A model generated the notes under the pieces. The model was given only the letters and a program-made list of their open reading frames with translations. It made no database searches and was not told the DNA's origin. DNA of 64,000 nucleotides from Alphaproteobacteria bacterium (lineage in GTDB: Bacteria > Pseudomonadota > Alphaproteobacteria > Micropepsales > Micropepsaceae): positions 587,526 through 651,525 of the forward strand of contig JACKLF010000002.1 of the NCBI GenBank assembly GCA_024236055.1, written 5' to 3'. Shown piece by piece: positions 7,183-15,974 of this stretch (the stretch's first letter is position 1; every line of letters begins with the position of its first letter). The translations under genes were made by a program, and so were the position numbers.

Positions 7183-8457
7183 CTATTTCCCGTAGGAAAT
7201 CCGCCAGATCCGGCCCTTGTTGGAATCGGCGACATAAAGCGCCCCATCCGGCCCCACCGCCACGCCCACCGGGCGATAGGCGGCCTTGCTCACATCCCGG
7301 TCGGTGGGCGCCGGGCCGGCAAAGCCGGTGGCGAAATTCACCGGCTTGCCCGCCGTCTTGCCGTGGAAAGGCACGAAGACCACGGAAAAGCCGGCATGGC
7401 CGCCCGCCGCGTCCGGCAGGCTGTTGCGCCCGCCATGCATGGCCAGGAACGCACCCTGGCGGTACTTCGCCGGGAAAGCGCTGGCGTCATAGAAGGTCAG
7501 GCCCAGCACCGCGGGGCGGCCCGGCTCGAACGCCACGACCGGCGCGGCATACTTGCCCTTGGGCGCCTGGGTCTTGCCATCGCCGCCATAGTCGGGGGCC
7601 ATCAACCGCTGTTTGCGCGCCCCGTCCCAATAGGTGTAGGGCCAGCCCATGTCGGCACCCTGGACGATGCGGTGCATCTCGTCGGCGATGTGATTGTCAT
7701 CGGCCTCGCTGACCAGCTCGGGCCAGGTTTCATGCGTGCCGTCGCGGCCATGCCAGGCGCCATACAGCGCGTCGCCCGCCCGCCAGTCCATCGCGCTCAT
7801 GTTGCGATAGCCGGTGGCCAGGCGCGTGCCGTCGGCCAGTGTCTGGCCCGCCTTGTTCGCATCGAAGCGCCACACCCCGCCGCGCGTTTCCAGCAGCGGG
7901 CACGGATCAAGCCCCTTGGGCTTGGCGTCCTTGGGATTTTTCGGATCGGGGCAGTTGCTGGTGCCGCCGCCGCCATCGATGCCGACATACAGATCGCCCT
8001 TGGTGTCGAAGGCGATGGGATGATTTGTGGCGGCCAGGCCGGTCACGATCTCTTCGGGTTCACCCGACGGCACCAGCATGTCGTCCAGCTTGTAGCGCCA
8101 CACCCCGGTGCCCGAGGCGGCATAGAGCCAGCCGTCATGCACGCGGATGCCGGTGCCCTGATCGGCCTTGCCGAAATGGGTGGACTGAAGCGGCGTGTGG
8201 TCCGGCGCCATGCGGATGGCGACAATGCCGACCGACGGCTGGTTGCGGCCATGGCGGGTGGAGACATAAATGTCGTGCCCGCGCAGCGCCATGTGGCGGA
8301 TGGGGCCCAGGTCGCTGGCCACCACCTGGGCATGAAAGCCCGGCGGCAGGATCAGGCCATCTGGTTCGGTTGCCTTGGCCGGTTCGGCAGCCCAGGCATG
8401 GCCCGCGCCCAGCACAAAACCCGCCGCCAGCGCGGCCCGCGCAAATGTCCGTTTCAT
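7183..8457 (-). CDS. PQQ-type sugar dehydrogenase, L-sorbosone dehydrogenase-like, periplasmic
   Basis: 424 residues with a signal peptide (MKRTFARAALAAGFVLGAGHAWA). The mature part is a six-bladed propeller of the glucose/sorbosone dehydrogenase type: GLILPPGFHAQVVASDLG, GWLYAASGTGVWRYKLD, a central RNMSAMDWRAGDALYGAWHGRD and the C-terminal RPVGVAVGPDGALYVADSNKGRIWRI. Such proteins usually need PQQ, but no pqq genes are in the window and the substrate cannot be read. Single gene; the 3' end faces the tRNA region. Confidence 0.82.
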   Translation of the reverse strand: MKRTFARAALAAGFVLGAGHAWAAEPAKATEPDGLILPPGFHAQVVASDLGPIRHMALRGHDIYVSTRHGRNQPSVGIVAIRMAPDHTPLQSTHFGKADQGTGIRVHDGWLYAASGTGVWRYKLDDMLVPSGEPEEIVTGLAATNHPIAFDTKGDLYVGIDGGGGTSNCPDPKNPKDAKPKGLDPCPLLETRGGVWRFDANKAGQTLADGTRLATGYRNMSAMDWRAGDALYGAWHGRDGTHETWPELVSEADDNHIADEMHRIVQGADMGWPYTYWDGARKQRLMAPDYGGDGKTQAPKGKYAAPVVAFEPGRPAVLGLTFYDASAFPAKYRQGAFLAMHGGRNSLPDAAGGHAGFSVVFVPFHGKTAGKPVNFATGFAGPAPTDRDVSKAAYRPVGVAVGPDGALYVADSNKGRIWRISYGK

Positions 8458-8532
8458 GGATGTCCCCGCTGTGAAGCTCTTGTTTTGCCGGAACGCTAGT
8501 ATGGGACCGGCGCAATGGCAATGTCGCCGGCC

Positions 8533-9468
8533 CTAGCCGGCCTTGCGCGCCTTGGCGGTCGCCGGCCCGCCGCGCGGATGCGCCTTCGAATAGACGTCCA
8601 GAAGCTGGCGGGTATCGATCGCGGTATAGATCTGGGTCGTGGAAAGCGAGCTGTGCCCCAGAAGCTCCTGCACGCTGCGAAGATCGCCGCCGCCCTGCAG
8701 CACATGGGTGGCAAAAGAGTGGCGCAGCGCATGGGGCGTGGCCTTTTCGGGCAGGCCCAGCGCCCCGCGCAGCTTCTGCATCAGGCCCTGCGCCTCGCGC
8801 GCGCTCATTGCATGGCCGCGCCGCGACACGAACAGCGGCGCGGATGGCGGGCCGGTGAAGGGAATCTTCGCGGCATAGTCGTCCAGCGCCTGGGCCACCA
8901 CCGGCAGCACCGGCACCGCGCGTTCCTTGCGCCCCTTGCCGATCACGCTGAGCGTTTCGCCCAACGGCACATCGCCACGCCGAAGGCCCAGCGCCTCGGA
9001 GATGCGAAGACCCGCGCCATAAAGCAGCGTGAGCAGCGCGGCGTCGCGCGCACCCAGCCAGTCGACATCATGTTCGCCCGCCTGCTGGATGGCGCGCGCC
9101 GCATCTTCCGCCGACAGCGGCCGGGGCAGGGCGCGGCGCACACGCGGCGTGCGCACCGAGCGGGCGGCGGCGTTTTCCAGCACGCCTTCGCGGGCCAGGA
9201 ATTTGTAGAAGCTGCGGATGGCGGCCAGCGCCCGCTGCACCCCGCCCGCGCCAAGTCCATCGGCGCGCCGATGGGTGATGAAGGCGCGGATGTCGGCGGG
9301 GGTCAGTTTGGCCAGCGTCTTTTCGCTGACCGCTGCGCCGACATGTTCCACGGTGAAGCCCAGGAAGCGCGCCACGTCATCGCCATAGGCGCGCAGCGTG
9401 TGGGGCGAGGCGCGGCGTTCATGCGCCAGGCTGTCCAGCCAGCGCTTGCGCAGCGCCTCCCCGCTCAT
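8533..9468 (-). CDS. xerC: Tyrosine recombinase XerC
   Basis: 311 residues, the usual Xer length. The SAM-like N-terminal domain (WLDSLAHERRASPHTLRAY) is followed by the catalytic domain with all expected residues: Arg in GAGLRISEAL, Lys in GKGRKER, His-x-x-Arg in PHALRHSFATH, His in LLGHSSLSTTQIY, and the nucleophilic Tyr in that last block. It resolves chromosome dimers at dif with XerD. The ATG at 9468 overlaps the stop of fsa by four bases (ATGA), so the two are translationally coupled; a much longer in-frame extension upstream is only the other frame of fsa. A XerD assignment is less likely from the neighbours but not excluded. Confidence 0.85.
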   Translation of the reverse strand: MSGEALRKRWLDSLAHERRASPHTLRAYGDDVARFLGFTVEHVGAAVSEKTLAKLTPADIRAFITHRRADGLGAGGVQRALAAIRSFYKFLAREGVLENAAARSVRTPRVRRALPRPLSAEDAARAIQQAGEHDVDWLGARDAALLTLLYGAGLRISEALGLRRGDVPLGETLSVIGKGRKERAVPVLPVVAQALDDYAAKIPFTGPPSAPLFVSRRGHAMSAREAQGLMQKLRGALGLPEKATPHALRHSFATHVLQGGGDLRSVQELLGHSSLSTTQIYTAIDTRQLLDVYSKAHPRGGPATAKARKAG

Positions 9469-10121
9469 CCCTTGATGACCACGCCGCCCTTCTTGGCGTC
9501 GGCCATGAACGCGGCCAGCCCCTTGTCGGTCAGCGGATGGTTGAGAAGCGCCTTGAACACGCTGGTCGGGATGGTCGCCACATCGGCACCGGCCAGGGCG
9601 GATTCGCGCACATGCATCACATGGCGCACCGAGGCGGCCAGGATCTCGGTCTTGAAGTCGTAATTGTCGTAGATGGCGCGGATATCGTGGATCAGGCCCA
9701 TGCCGTCCTCGCCGATATCGTCCACCCGCCCGATGAAGGGCGAGATGAAGCTGGCGCCGGCCTTGGCCGCCATCATTGCCTGCACCGGCGAGAAGCACAG
9801 CGTGACATTGACCATGGTGCCCTGCTTGGACAGCGCGGCGCAGGCCTTCAGCCCGTCCCAGGTCAGCGGCACCTTGACGGCGATGTTCTTGGCGATCTTG
9901 GTGAAGACCGCCGCTTCCTTCATCATGCCGTCATAGTCGGTGGCCAGCACCTCGGCGCTGACCGCGCCGGGCACGACCTCGCAGATTTCCTTCAGCGATT
10001 CGACATAGTCGCGGCCGGTCTTGGCGGCCAGCGAAGGATTGGTGGTCACGCCGTCCACAAGTCCGCTGGCGGCATATTCGCGGATTTCCGCCACATCGGC
10101 GGTATCGAGAAAGATTTTCAT
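9465..10121 (-). CDS. fsa: Fructose-6-phosphate aldolase / small transaldolase
   Basis: 218 residues, the short TalC/FSA type. Motifs are MKIFLDTADVAEI, GVTTNPSLAAKTG, the Schiff-base lysine in NIAVKVPLTWDGLKA, LCFSPVQAMMAAKAG and SPFIGRVDDIG. It acts either as transaldolase in the pentose phosphate pathway or as a fructose-6-phosphate aldolase; the two cannot be separated by reading. It diverges from priA across 85 bp. Confidence 0.88.
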   Translation of the reverse strand: MKIFLDTADVAEIREYAASGLVDGVTTNPSLAAKTGRDYVESLKEICEVVPGAVSAEVLATDYDGMMKEAAVFTKIAKNIAVKVPLTWDGLKACAALSKQGTMVNVTLCFSPVQAMMAAKAGASFISPFIGRVDDIGEDGMGLIHDIRAIYDNYDFKTEILAASVRHVMHVRESALAGADVATIPTSVFKALLNHPLTDKGLAAFMADAKKGGVVIKG

Positions 10122-10206
10122 GGCAGTTCCGTCGCCCTTCTGATTGACCCTGATTGACTTGATATATGGGGCAGGCCGAAGTCTACCCCATGAGGCCCCA
10201 TAAACA

Positions 10207-12438
10207 ATGACACGGCTGAAACCGCGCCAGACCGGCTTTCTTGATGCCCCCGCCCTGCCCCAAAAGCAGGTGATGGGGGTGCTGTTGCCGCGGCCGCTGG
10301 CGGGCGCCTATGACTACAAGCTCCCTGCCGACTCCAACGCAGGCCGGGGCCTGCTGGTTTCGGCCCCCCTGGGCAATCGTGAACTGCTGGGCGTGGTCTG
10401 GGGCCCCGCCGAGGGCACGGTGGGCGACAACCGGCTGAAGACAGCGGAACCGCTGGCGGGCGACCCCGCCCTGCCGCCCCGGTTGTGCGACTTCATCGAC
10501 TGGGTGGCCGATTACACCCTCAATCCCCCCGGCGCGATCCTGGCCATGGCGCTGCGCAGCCGCACCGCCTTCGAGCCGGAAGTGCCCCGCACCGCCTATG
10601 TGAAGGGCGAGGTGGTGCCCGCCCGGATGTCCGAGGCGCGCGCACGCGTGCTGGACGTGGCCGGCGACGGGCTGGCGCGGTCCATTCCCGCCCTGGCCGA
10701 GGATGCCAATGTCAGCCCCGCAGTGGTGCGCGGCCTGATCCAGGCAGGCGCCCTGGCGCCCACCAACCTGCCCGAATTTCCGCCCTTCCCCGCACCGGAT
10801 GCGGACGCCGCTGCGCCCAGGCTGAATCCCGACCAGCAGCAGGCGGCCGACGCCTTGCGCACGGCAGCGACCGACGGCGGCTTTGCCGCCTTCCTGCTGG
10901 ACGGGGTGACCGGATCGGGCAAGACCGAGGTTTATTTCGAGGCGGTGGCCGCCGCCCTGAAAGCGGGCCGTCAGGCGCTGATCCTGCTGCCGGAGATCGC
11001 GCTGACGGTGCAGTTCCTGGACCGCTTCGCAGCGCGCTTTGGCGTGCGGCCTGCCGAATGGCACAGCGATCTTTCGCAGAAGGAACGGCGGCGCACCTAT
11101 CGCGCGGTGATGAAGGGCGAGGCGCGGGTGGTGGTGGGCGCGCGCTCGTCTTTGTTCCTGCCCTTTCCCGAACTGGGCCTGATCGTGGTGGACGAGGAAC
11201 ACGAACAGGCTTTCAAGCAGCAGGACGGCGCGATCTATCACGCCCGCGACATGGCGGTGGTGCGCGCCCGTATCGAGGGCTGCCCCGTGGTGCTGGCCTC
11301 GGCCACGCCGTCGCTGGAAAGCTTCGTCAATGCGGGGGCGGGACGCTATCGCCACCTGGTGCTGAAGGGCCGTCACGGCATCGCCGAACTGCCCGAGGTT
11401 CGGCTGATCGACATGCGCCACGAGCGCGATGGGCCAGAGGTGGAGGCGCGCGGCCAGTGGCTGTCGCCGCCCTTGCGCGCGGCGCTGGAAAAGACGCTGG
11501 GCGCGGGCGAACAGGCGATGCTGTTCCTGAACCGGCGCGGCTATGCCCCGCTGACCCTGTGCGAAGCCTGCGGCCACAAGTTCATGTGCCCGGACTGTTC
11601 GACCTGGCTGGTGGAGCACAAATACCGCCGCCGCCTGGCCTGTCACCAGTGCGGCTATGAAATTCCCACGCCGTCCGAATGTCCCGAATGTCATGAGACC
11701 GGCACGCTGATCCCCTGCGGGCCGGGCGTGGAGCGGGTGGCCGAGGAATTCGCGCAATTCTTCCCCAACGCGCGCTATGCGATTGCTTCAAGCGACACGC
11801 TGCACGGTCCCGCCGAAACGCAGGCCGCGATCCGCGCCATGATGCGCGGCGAGATCGACGTGCTGATCGGCACCCAGATCGTGGCCAAGGGCCATCACTT
11901 TCCCGGCCTGACGCTGGTGGGCGTGGTCGATGCCGACCTGGGCGGGGCCGATGGCGATGTGCGCGCGCGCGAACGCACCTTCCAGTTGCTGCACCAGGTA
12001 TCGGGCCGGGCGGGCCGCGCCGAAAAGCCGGGGCTGGTGCTGCTGCAGACCCGCAATCCGGACGATGCCGTGATGCAGGCGCTGGCGTCCGGCGACCGCG
12101 ACGGTTTCTATGAGCAGGAGCGCATGTTCCGCGAGGCCGCCAAGGCGCCGCCTTTCGGCCGGCTGGTAGCGATCGTGATTTCCGGGCCCGACGGCGAACA
12201 GGTGCGCGAGGTCGCCCGCGCCCTGGGCAAGACCGCGCCCGCCGCCCATGACGTGAAAGTGTGGGGGCCAACGCCTGCTTTCTATGCCCTGCTGCGCGGG
12301 GCAACGCGCGAGCGGCTGCTGGTGCAGGCGGCGAGAACGGTGGATGTTCAGGCCTACCTGAAAGCCTGGCTGCCGCTGGTCAAGGTGCCGTCCACCGTCC
12401 GCGTCGCCGTGGATGTCGACCCGGTGAGCTTTTTCTGA
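10207..12438 (+). CDS. priA: Primosomal replication protein N' (PriA helicase)
   Basis: 743 residues. It restarts stalled replication forks as a 3'-5' helicase. The N-terminal DNA-binding domain (VLLPRPLAGAYDYKLP) is followed by the helicase core with Walker A GVTGSGKTEVYF (about residue 234), the DEEHEQAFKQQ box (about 329) and motif III LASATPSLES. Two zinc-binding modules lie within about 455-500 (CEACGHKFMCPDCS and CHQCGY...CPECHETG), followed by motif V/VI VDADLGGADGDVRARERTFQ and QVSGRAGRAEKPG. Full length, divergent from fsa-xerC, a cluster common in alphaproteobacteria. Confidence 0.96.
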   Translation: MTRLKPRQTGFLDAPALPQKQVMGVLLPRPLAGAYDYKLPADSNAGRGLLVSAPLGNRELLGVVWGPAEGTVGDNRLKTAEPLAGDPALPPRLCDFIDWVADYTLNPPGAILAMALRSRTAFEPEVPRTAYVKGEVVPARMSEARARVLDVAGDGLARSIPALAEDANVSPAVVRGLIQAGALAPTNLPEFPPFPAPDADAAAPRLNPDQQQAADALRTAATDGGFAAFLLDGVTGSGKTEVYFEAVAAALKAGRQALILLPEIALTVQFLDRFAARFGVRPAEWHSDLSQKERRRTYRAVMKGEARVVVGARSSLFLPFPELGLIVVDEEHEQAFKQQDGAIYHARDMAVVRARIEGCPVVLASATPSLESFVNAGAGRYRHLVLKGRHGIAELPEVRLIDMRHERDGPEVEARGQWLSPPLRAALEKTLGAGEQAMLFLNRRGYAPLTLCEACGHKFMCPDCSTWLVEHKYRRRLACHQCGYEIPTPSECPECHETGTLIPCGPGVERVAEEFAQFFPNARYAIASSDTLHGPAETQAAIRAMMRGEIDVLIGTQIVAKGHHFPGLTLVGVVDADLGGADGDVRARERTFQLLHQVSGRAGRAEKPGLVLLQTRNPDDAVMQALASGDRDGFYEQERMFREAAKAPPFGRLVAIVISGPDGEQVREVARALGKTAPAAHDVKVWGPTPAFYALLRGATRERLLVQAARTVDVQAYLKAWLPLVKVPSTVRVAVDVDPVSFF

Positions 12439-12441
12439 CCC

Positions 12442-13398
12442 TCAGAACGGCGGCGGGCCAAAGCCGCCACCAAAACCACGTCTCCCGCCGCGCGGGCGCG
12501 GCGCGCTGGATGGCGTGCCCTTGAAGCAACCGATGATGTAGGGGTACTCGCGCGTCAGCACATAGTGATAGATCGCCTGGCGCTTGCCGTTCCACATCAC
12601 CTCACTGACGCGGCCATGACAGGCGTCCAGGTCGGCGTCGGTCAGTTCGCGCCCATTTGCATCATACATGGAATAGATGCCGAAGCCGTCCAGCGCATAG
12701 CCGATCAGCTGCTCCTTTTCCGTCTGGCCGGGCAGGCAGGGGCTGGGCCCGTGATAGTGATAGATGCTGCGCATCTGCGGATGACCGTTGCACAGGTCCT
12801 GCACCTCATGGGCCACCGCATCGCGCCCGCCATCGTCCAGCGCGTTGAAGATCGCCACCCCGTTCAGCGCCACCCCGACAATGCCCATCGGCACGCAGGA
12901 CGGCGCCGCCGCTGCCACCGGATCGCGCGGCAGCGTAAGCGTCATGTCATAGGCGGCAATGGAATTGGGATTGCGATCGTAGGTGAAGGCCGGATCGGAG
13001 CGGGCAATGGGAAAGTTGCCGGTCGGCGTTTTTACCGGCAGGCCGTTGCCGGTGATGATGCGTTCGACGACGCGGCCCTGACCCGCCTCGCGGATGGAGA
13101 ACTGCGCCTCGGGCCATGTCACCTCGCCCTGCACATGGGGCTTTTCGGTCAGGTCCCAGGTATCGCCGTGAATCCAGTTGCCGCCATGGGCCCCGCCGCC
13201 GCGCCCCGGCCCCATGCGGCAGGCCATCTGGTAGCCGGCACGCGGCGTGTCGCTGACGCGGCCATCGCCCAGCGGCAGGTGATGAATGTCCAGAACGTCC
13301 TGTCGGGCGGACGCCGTCGCATCCTGGGCAAGCGCCGGAACAGCCACAGAAAATGAAACGAGTGATAAGGAGAGAAAAACTGGAAGGACAGCTCGCAT
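12442..13398 (-). CDS. Secreted YHYH-domain protein
   Basis: 318 residues. The signal peptide is MRAVLPVFLSLSLVSFSVAVPALA. The mature protein carries the YHYH core near residue 210 (SIYHYHGPSPCL), then GYALDGFGIYSMYDANGREL and a second IYHYVLTREYPYIIGCF, with conserved cysteines that may form disulfides. YHYH proteins are extracellular or periplasmic and of unknown biochemical role. The tail is Gly/Phe/Pro rich (GGRRGFGGGFGPPPF). I chose the ATG at 13398 because GGAG lies about eight bases upstream and the signal peptide starts there; an ATG at 13434 is in frame. It ends 4 bp from the priA stop (convergent). Confidence 0.85.
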   Translation of the reverse strand: MRAVLPVFLSLSLVSFSVAVPALAQDATASARQDVLDIHHLPLGDGRVSDTPRAGYQMACRMGPGRGGGAHGGNWIHGDTWDLTEKPHVQGEVTWPEAQFSIREAGQGRVVERIITGNGLPVKTPTGNFPIARSDPAFTYDRNPNSIAAYDMTLTLPRDPVAAAAPSCVPMGIVGVALNGVAIFNALDDGGRDAVAHEVQDLCNGHPQMRSIYHYHGPSPCLPGQTEKEQLIGYALDGFGIYSMYDANGRELTDADLDACHGRVSEVMWNGKRQAIYHYVLTREYPYIIGCFKGTPSSAPRPRGGRRGFGGGFGPPPF

Positions 13399-13470
13399 CG
13401 CGCATCTCCTACGCGCCAGGCAAGCGCCAAGCACGTGTCAGAGCCCTCCGGGAACTTATGGAACTGCAAA

Positions 13471-13494
13471 CGCCCGGCCTTGGCAAGCCGGGCG
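13471..13494 (-). terminator. Probable leuC terminator
   Basis: Complementary arms 13471-13478 and 13487-13494 (CGCCCGGC/GCCGGGCG) can extend inward by two pairs. On the minus strand they lie about 30 bases after the leuC stop and are followed by TTTGC, a weak U-run. Confidence 0.5.
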
Positions 13495-13522
13495 TTCATG
13501 AAACATCGCTCACGCAGCTGGG

Positions 13523-14932
13523 TCAGAGAGTCCTGACATCCGTCAGCTTGCCGGTCACGGCGGCGGCAGCGGCCATCGCCGGCGACACCAGATGGGTGCG
13601 CCCGCCGCGGCCCTGGCGGCCCTCGAAATTGCGGTTCGAGGTCGAGGCGCAGCGTTCGCCTTCCTTCAGCTTGTCGGCGTTCATCGCCAGGCACATGGAG
13701 CAGCCCGGATCGCGCCATTCGAAACCGGCCTCCAGGAACACCTTGTCCAGGCCTTCTTCCTCGGCCTGGTTCTTCACCAGGCCCGAGCCGGGCACGACGA
13801 TGGCGTTGACGCCGTCGGCCACCTTGCGGCCCTTGGCGATCTCGGCGGCGGCACGCAGATCCTCGATGCGGCCATTGGTGCACGAGCCGATAAAGACATG
13901 ATCGACCTTGATGTCGGTCAGCTTCTGGTTCGCGGCGATGCCCATATATTCGATCGCGCGGGTGGCGGCGTCGCGCTTGTGCGCGTCGGCCATCTTGGCC
14001 GGATCGGGCACGCTTTCTGTGATCGGCAGCGCCTGTTCGGGCGAGGTGCCCCAGGTCACCATCGGTACGATGTCGCGCGCATCCAGCGTCACTTCCACGT
14101 CGAACGTCGCGTCCGCATCGGAATGCAGGGTGCGCCAATAGGCTTCCGCCTGTTCCCAGGCCCCGGCCTTGGGCGCGCGCGGGCGGCCCTTCACATATTC
14201 GATGGTGGTGTCGTCGACCGCGATCAGACCGGCGCGCGCGCCGCCCTCGATCGTCAGGTTGCACAGGGTCATGCGCCCTTCCATGGAAAGGCCGCGCACC
14301 GCCTCGCCGGCATATTCGATGACATAGCCGGTGCCGCCCGCGGTGCCGATCTTGGCGATCACGGCCAGGGCGATGTCTTTGGCGGTCACGCCTTCGGGCA
14401 GCTTGCCGTTCACGGTGACGCGCATGTTCTTGGACGGCTGGGCGCGCAGGGTCTGGGTGGCCAGCACATGCTCGACTTCCGATGTGCCGATGCCGAAGGC
14501 CAGCGCGCCAAACGCGCCATGGGTGCTGGTATGGCTGTCGCCGCACACGATGGTGGTGCCTGGCAGGGTCCAGCCCTGTTCCGGGCCGATGATGTGCACG
14601 ATGCCGGCGCGCACATCGTCCATGGCGAAATATTCCACGCCGAATTCGGCGGTGTTCTTCTTCAGCGCCTCGACCTGGGCGCGGCTTTCCGGGTCGGTGA
14701 TGCCCTGGTCGCGGTCCTTGGTCGGCACGTTATGGTCGGCCACCGCCAGGGTCAGTTCGGGGCGGCGCACCTTGCGGCCGGTGTTGCGCAGGCCCTCAAA
14801 GGCCTGGGGGCTGGTCACTTCGTGCACCAGATGCCGGTCGATATAGAGAATGGGCGTCTCGCCGGGCGGCGCGGCCACCAGATGGGCATCCCAGATCTTA
14901 TCGTAGAGGGTTTTCGGCAGCGTCTTGGCCAT
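13523..14932 (-). CDS. leuC: 3-isopropylmalate dehydratase large subunit
   Basis: 469 residues, full length. It is the aconitase-family enzyme that isomerises 2- to 3-isopropylmalate in leucine synthesis, with LeuD as partner. The [4Fe-4S] ligands are present (Cys in VFIGSCTNGRIEDL and the pair in DPGCSMCLAMN), with VCGDSHTSTHGAFGALAFGI and SNRNFEGRQGRGGRTHLVSP. leuD is not in the window, so the leu genes are split here. A terminator-like hairpin follows. The 256-bp gap upstream (14933-15188) contains only GC-rich sequence with small inverted repeats. Confidence 0.96.
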   Translation of the reverse strand: MAKTLPKTLYDKIWDAHLVAAPPGETPILYIDRHLVHEVTSPQAFEGLRNTGRKVRRPELTLAVADHNVPTKDRDQGITDPESRAQVEALKKNTAEFGVEYFAMDDVRAGIVHIIGPEQGWTLPGTTIVCGDSHTSTHGAFGALAFGIGTSEVEHVLATQTLRAQPSKNMRVTVNGKLPEGVTAKDIALAVIAKIGTAGGTGYVIEYAGEAVRGLSMEGRMTLCNLTIEGGARAGLIAVDDTTIEYVKGRPRAPKAGAWEQAEAYWRTLHSDADATFDVEVTLDARDIVPMVTWGTSPEQALPITESVPDPAKMADAHKRDAATRAIEYMGIAANQKLTDIKVDHVFIGSCTNGRIEDLRAAAEIAKGRKVADGVNAIVVPGSGLVKNQAEEEGLDKVFLEAGFEWRDPGCSMCLAMNADKLKEGERCASTSNRNFEGRQGRGGRTHLVSPAMAAAAAVTGKLTDVRTL

Positions 14933-15188
14933 GGTCGAACTCGTTGAAATATTATTGCGCGCCCGGCTGGGGGCGGGGGCTTACATATAAGCCTTGGGGA
15001 CAAGGTTCAATGCTGGCGGGCGGATGGCAGCCCAGCGCCAGCCGGGCCAACCGCCCCCACGGAAGCGACGGGCAATATTGGCCAAAAGGCAAAGCCCCAA
15101 CTGGGCGCGACCGCGCCCCGGCGGTGGTCCGCCGCCCCCGCGGAGGCGGCGGGCGGAGCCCGCTCGCCGTGAGCGAAATAGAGAGCCC

Positions 15189-15383
15189 CTACCGCTGGGT
15201 GAAGTAGAGCACCAGCATGATGATCACGATGGCCACGAACTGGGCCAGGATGCGGATGCGCATCAGCTTGTTGGACCAGCTGGCGGCGACCGCCCCGCCC
15301 TTCCAAAGGGTATAGAGGCCCAGGCACAGGACCACGAAAACCACGCCGACCGCGACGGCGACAAGGGCTTTACCGATCATCAT
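15189..15383 (-). CDS. HIG1-domain small membrane protein
   Basis: 64 residues with two transmembrane helices (ALVAVAVGVVFVVLCLGLYTL and ILAQFVAIVIIMLVLYF). The loop with SNKLMRIRILAQFVAI is the HIG_1_N signature found in mitochondrial Rcf1/HIGD proteins and in alphaproteobacterial homologues linked to cytochrome oxidase or hypoxia. There are two adjacent ATG codons; no strong Shine-Dalgarno decides between them. Confidence 0.85.
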   Translation of the reverse strand: MMIGKALVAVAVGVVFVVLCLGLYTLWKGGAVAASWSNKLMRIRILAQFVAIVIIMLVLYFTQR

Positions 15384-15442
15384 GGGGCTCTATATCCGCC
15401 CGCCGGGACGCCAACACAAGCGCCCCAGGGCCGCACCCGGCC

Positions 15443-15916
15443 TCAAGCAAGGGCGTCGATCTGCTCTTCGCTAAAATTGCCCGGAACGATGGTGACGGGA
15501 ATGTTCTGGATCGAGTTGACGAACAGCGACACCAGCGGGCCCGGCCCTTCCTTGGCGGTTCCCATGCCCAGCACCAGGATGGAGATGTCCTTGTCGTCCT
15601 TCAGAAGCTGGATCAGGCAGTCGGTGACAGGCCCGTAAGGAATGACCAGTTCGGGGATGATCCCGCCCAGATCGTTCACCAGCTTGGCGGCCTCGAACAG
15701 CATGGCCTCGGCCTGGGCGTGGGCCTCGTCGCGCATGATCTCCTCGACCCCGCGCCATTGCTGGAAGTCGGGCGGCTCGGCCACGCACATCAGGGTGACG
15801 CGCCCGCCGGTATGCTGGGCGCGGCGGGTGGCAAAGCGCAGCGCCACCCGGCATTCCGCCGAATCGTCGATCACGACCAGGAATTTACGCGGAGACCGCG
15901 AGGACGGGCTGCTCAT
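15443..15916 (-). CDS. Universal stress protein (UspA family)
   Basis: 157 residues, a single Usp domain: KFLVVIDDSAECRVALRFA at the N-terminus and LVLGMGTAKEGPGPLVSLFV then IPVTIVPGNFS at the end. The canonical ATP-binding G-2x-G-9x-G-S/T pattern is only partly kept (GMGTAKEGPGPLVS), so nucleotide binding is uncertain. It follows mutS in the same direction. Confidence 0.88.
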   Translation of the reverse strand: MSSPSSRSPRKFLVVIDDSAECRVALRFATRRAQHTGGRVTLMCVAEPPDFQQWRGVEEIMRDEAHAQAEAMLFEAAKLVNDLGGIIPELVIPYGPVTDCLIQLLKDDKDISILVLGMGTAKEGPGPLVSLFVNSIQNIPVTIVPGNFSEEQIDALA

Positions 15917-15974
15917 GGGGGCGAACGCTAGCCGATTGCGAGGGGCATTTCACCTCCCCCCCGCCAGACACCGC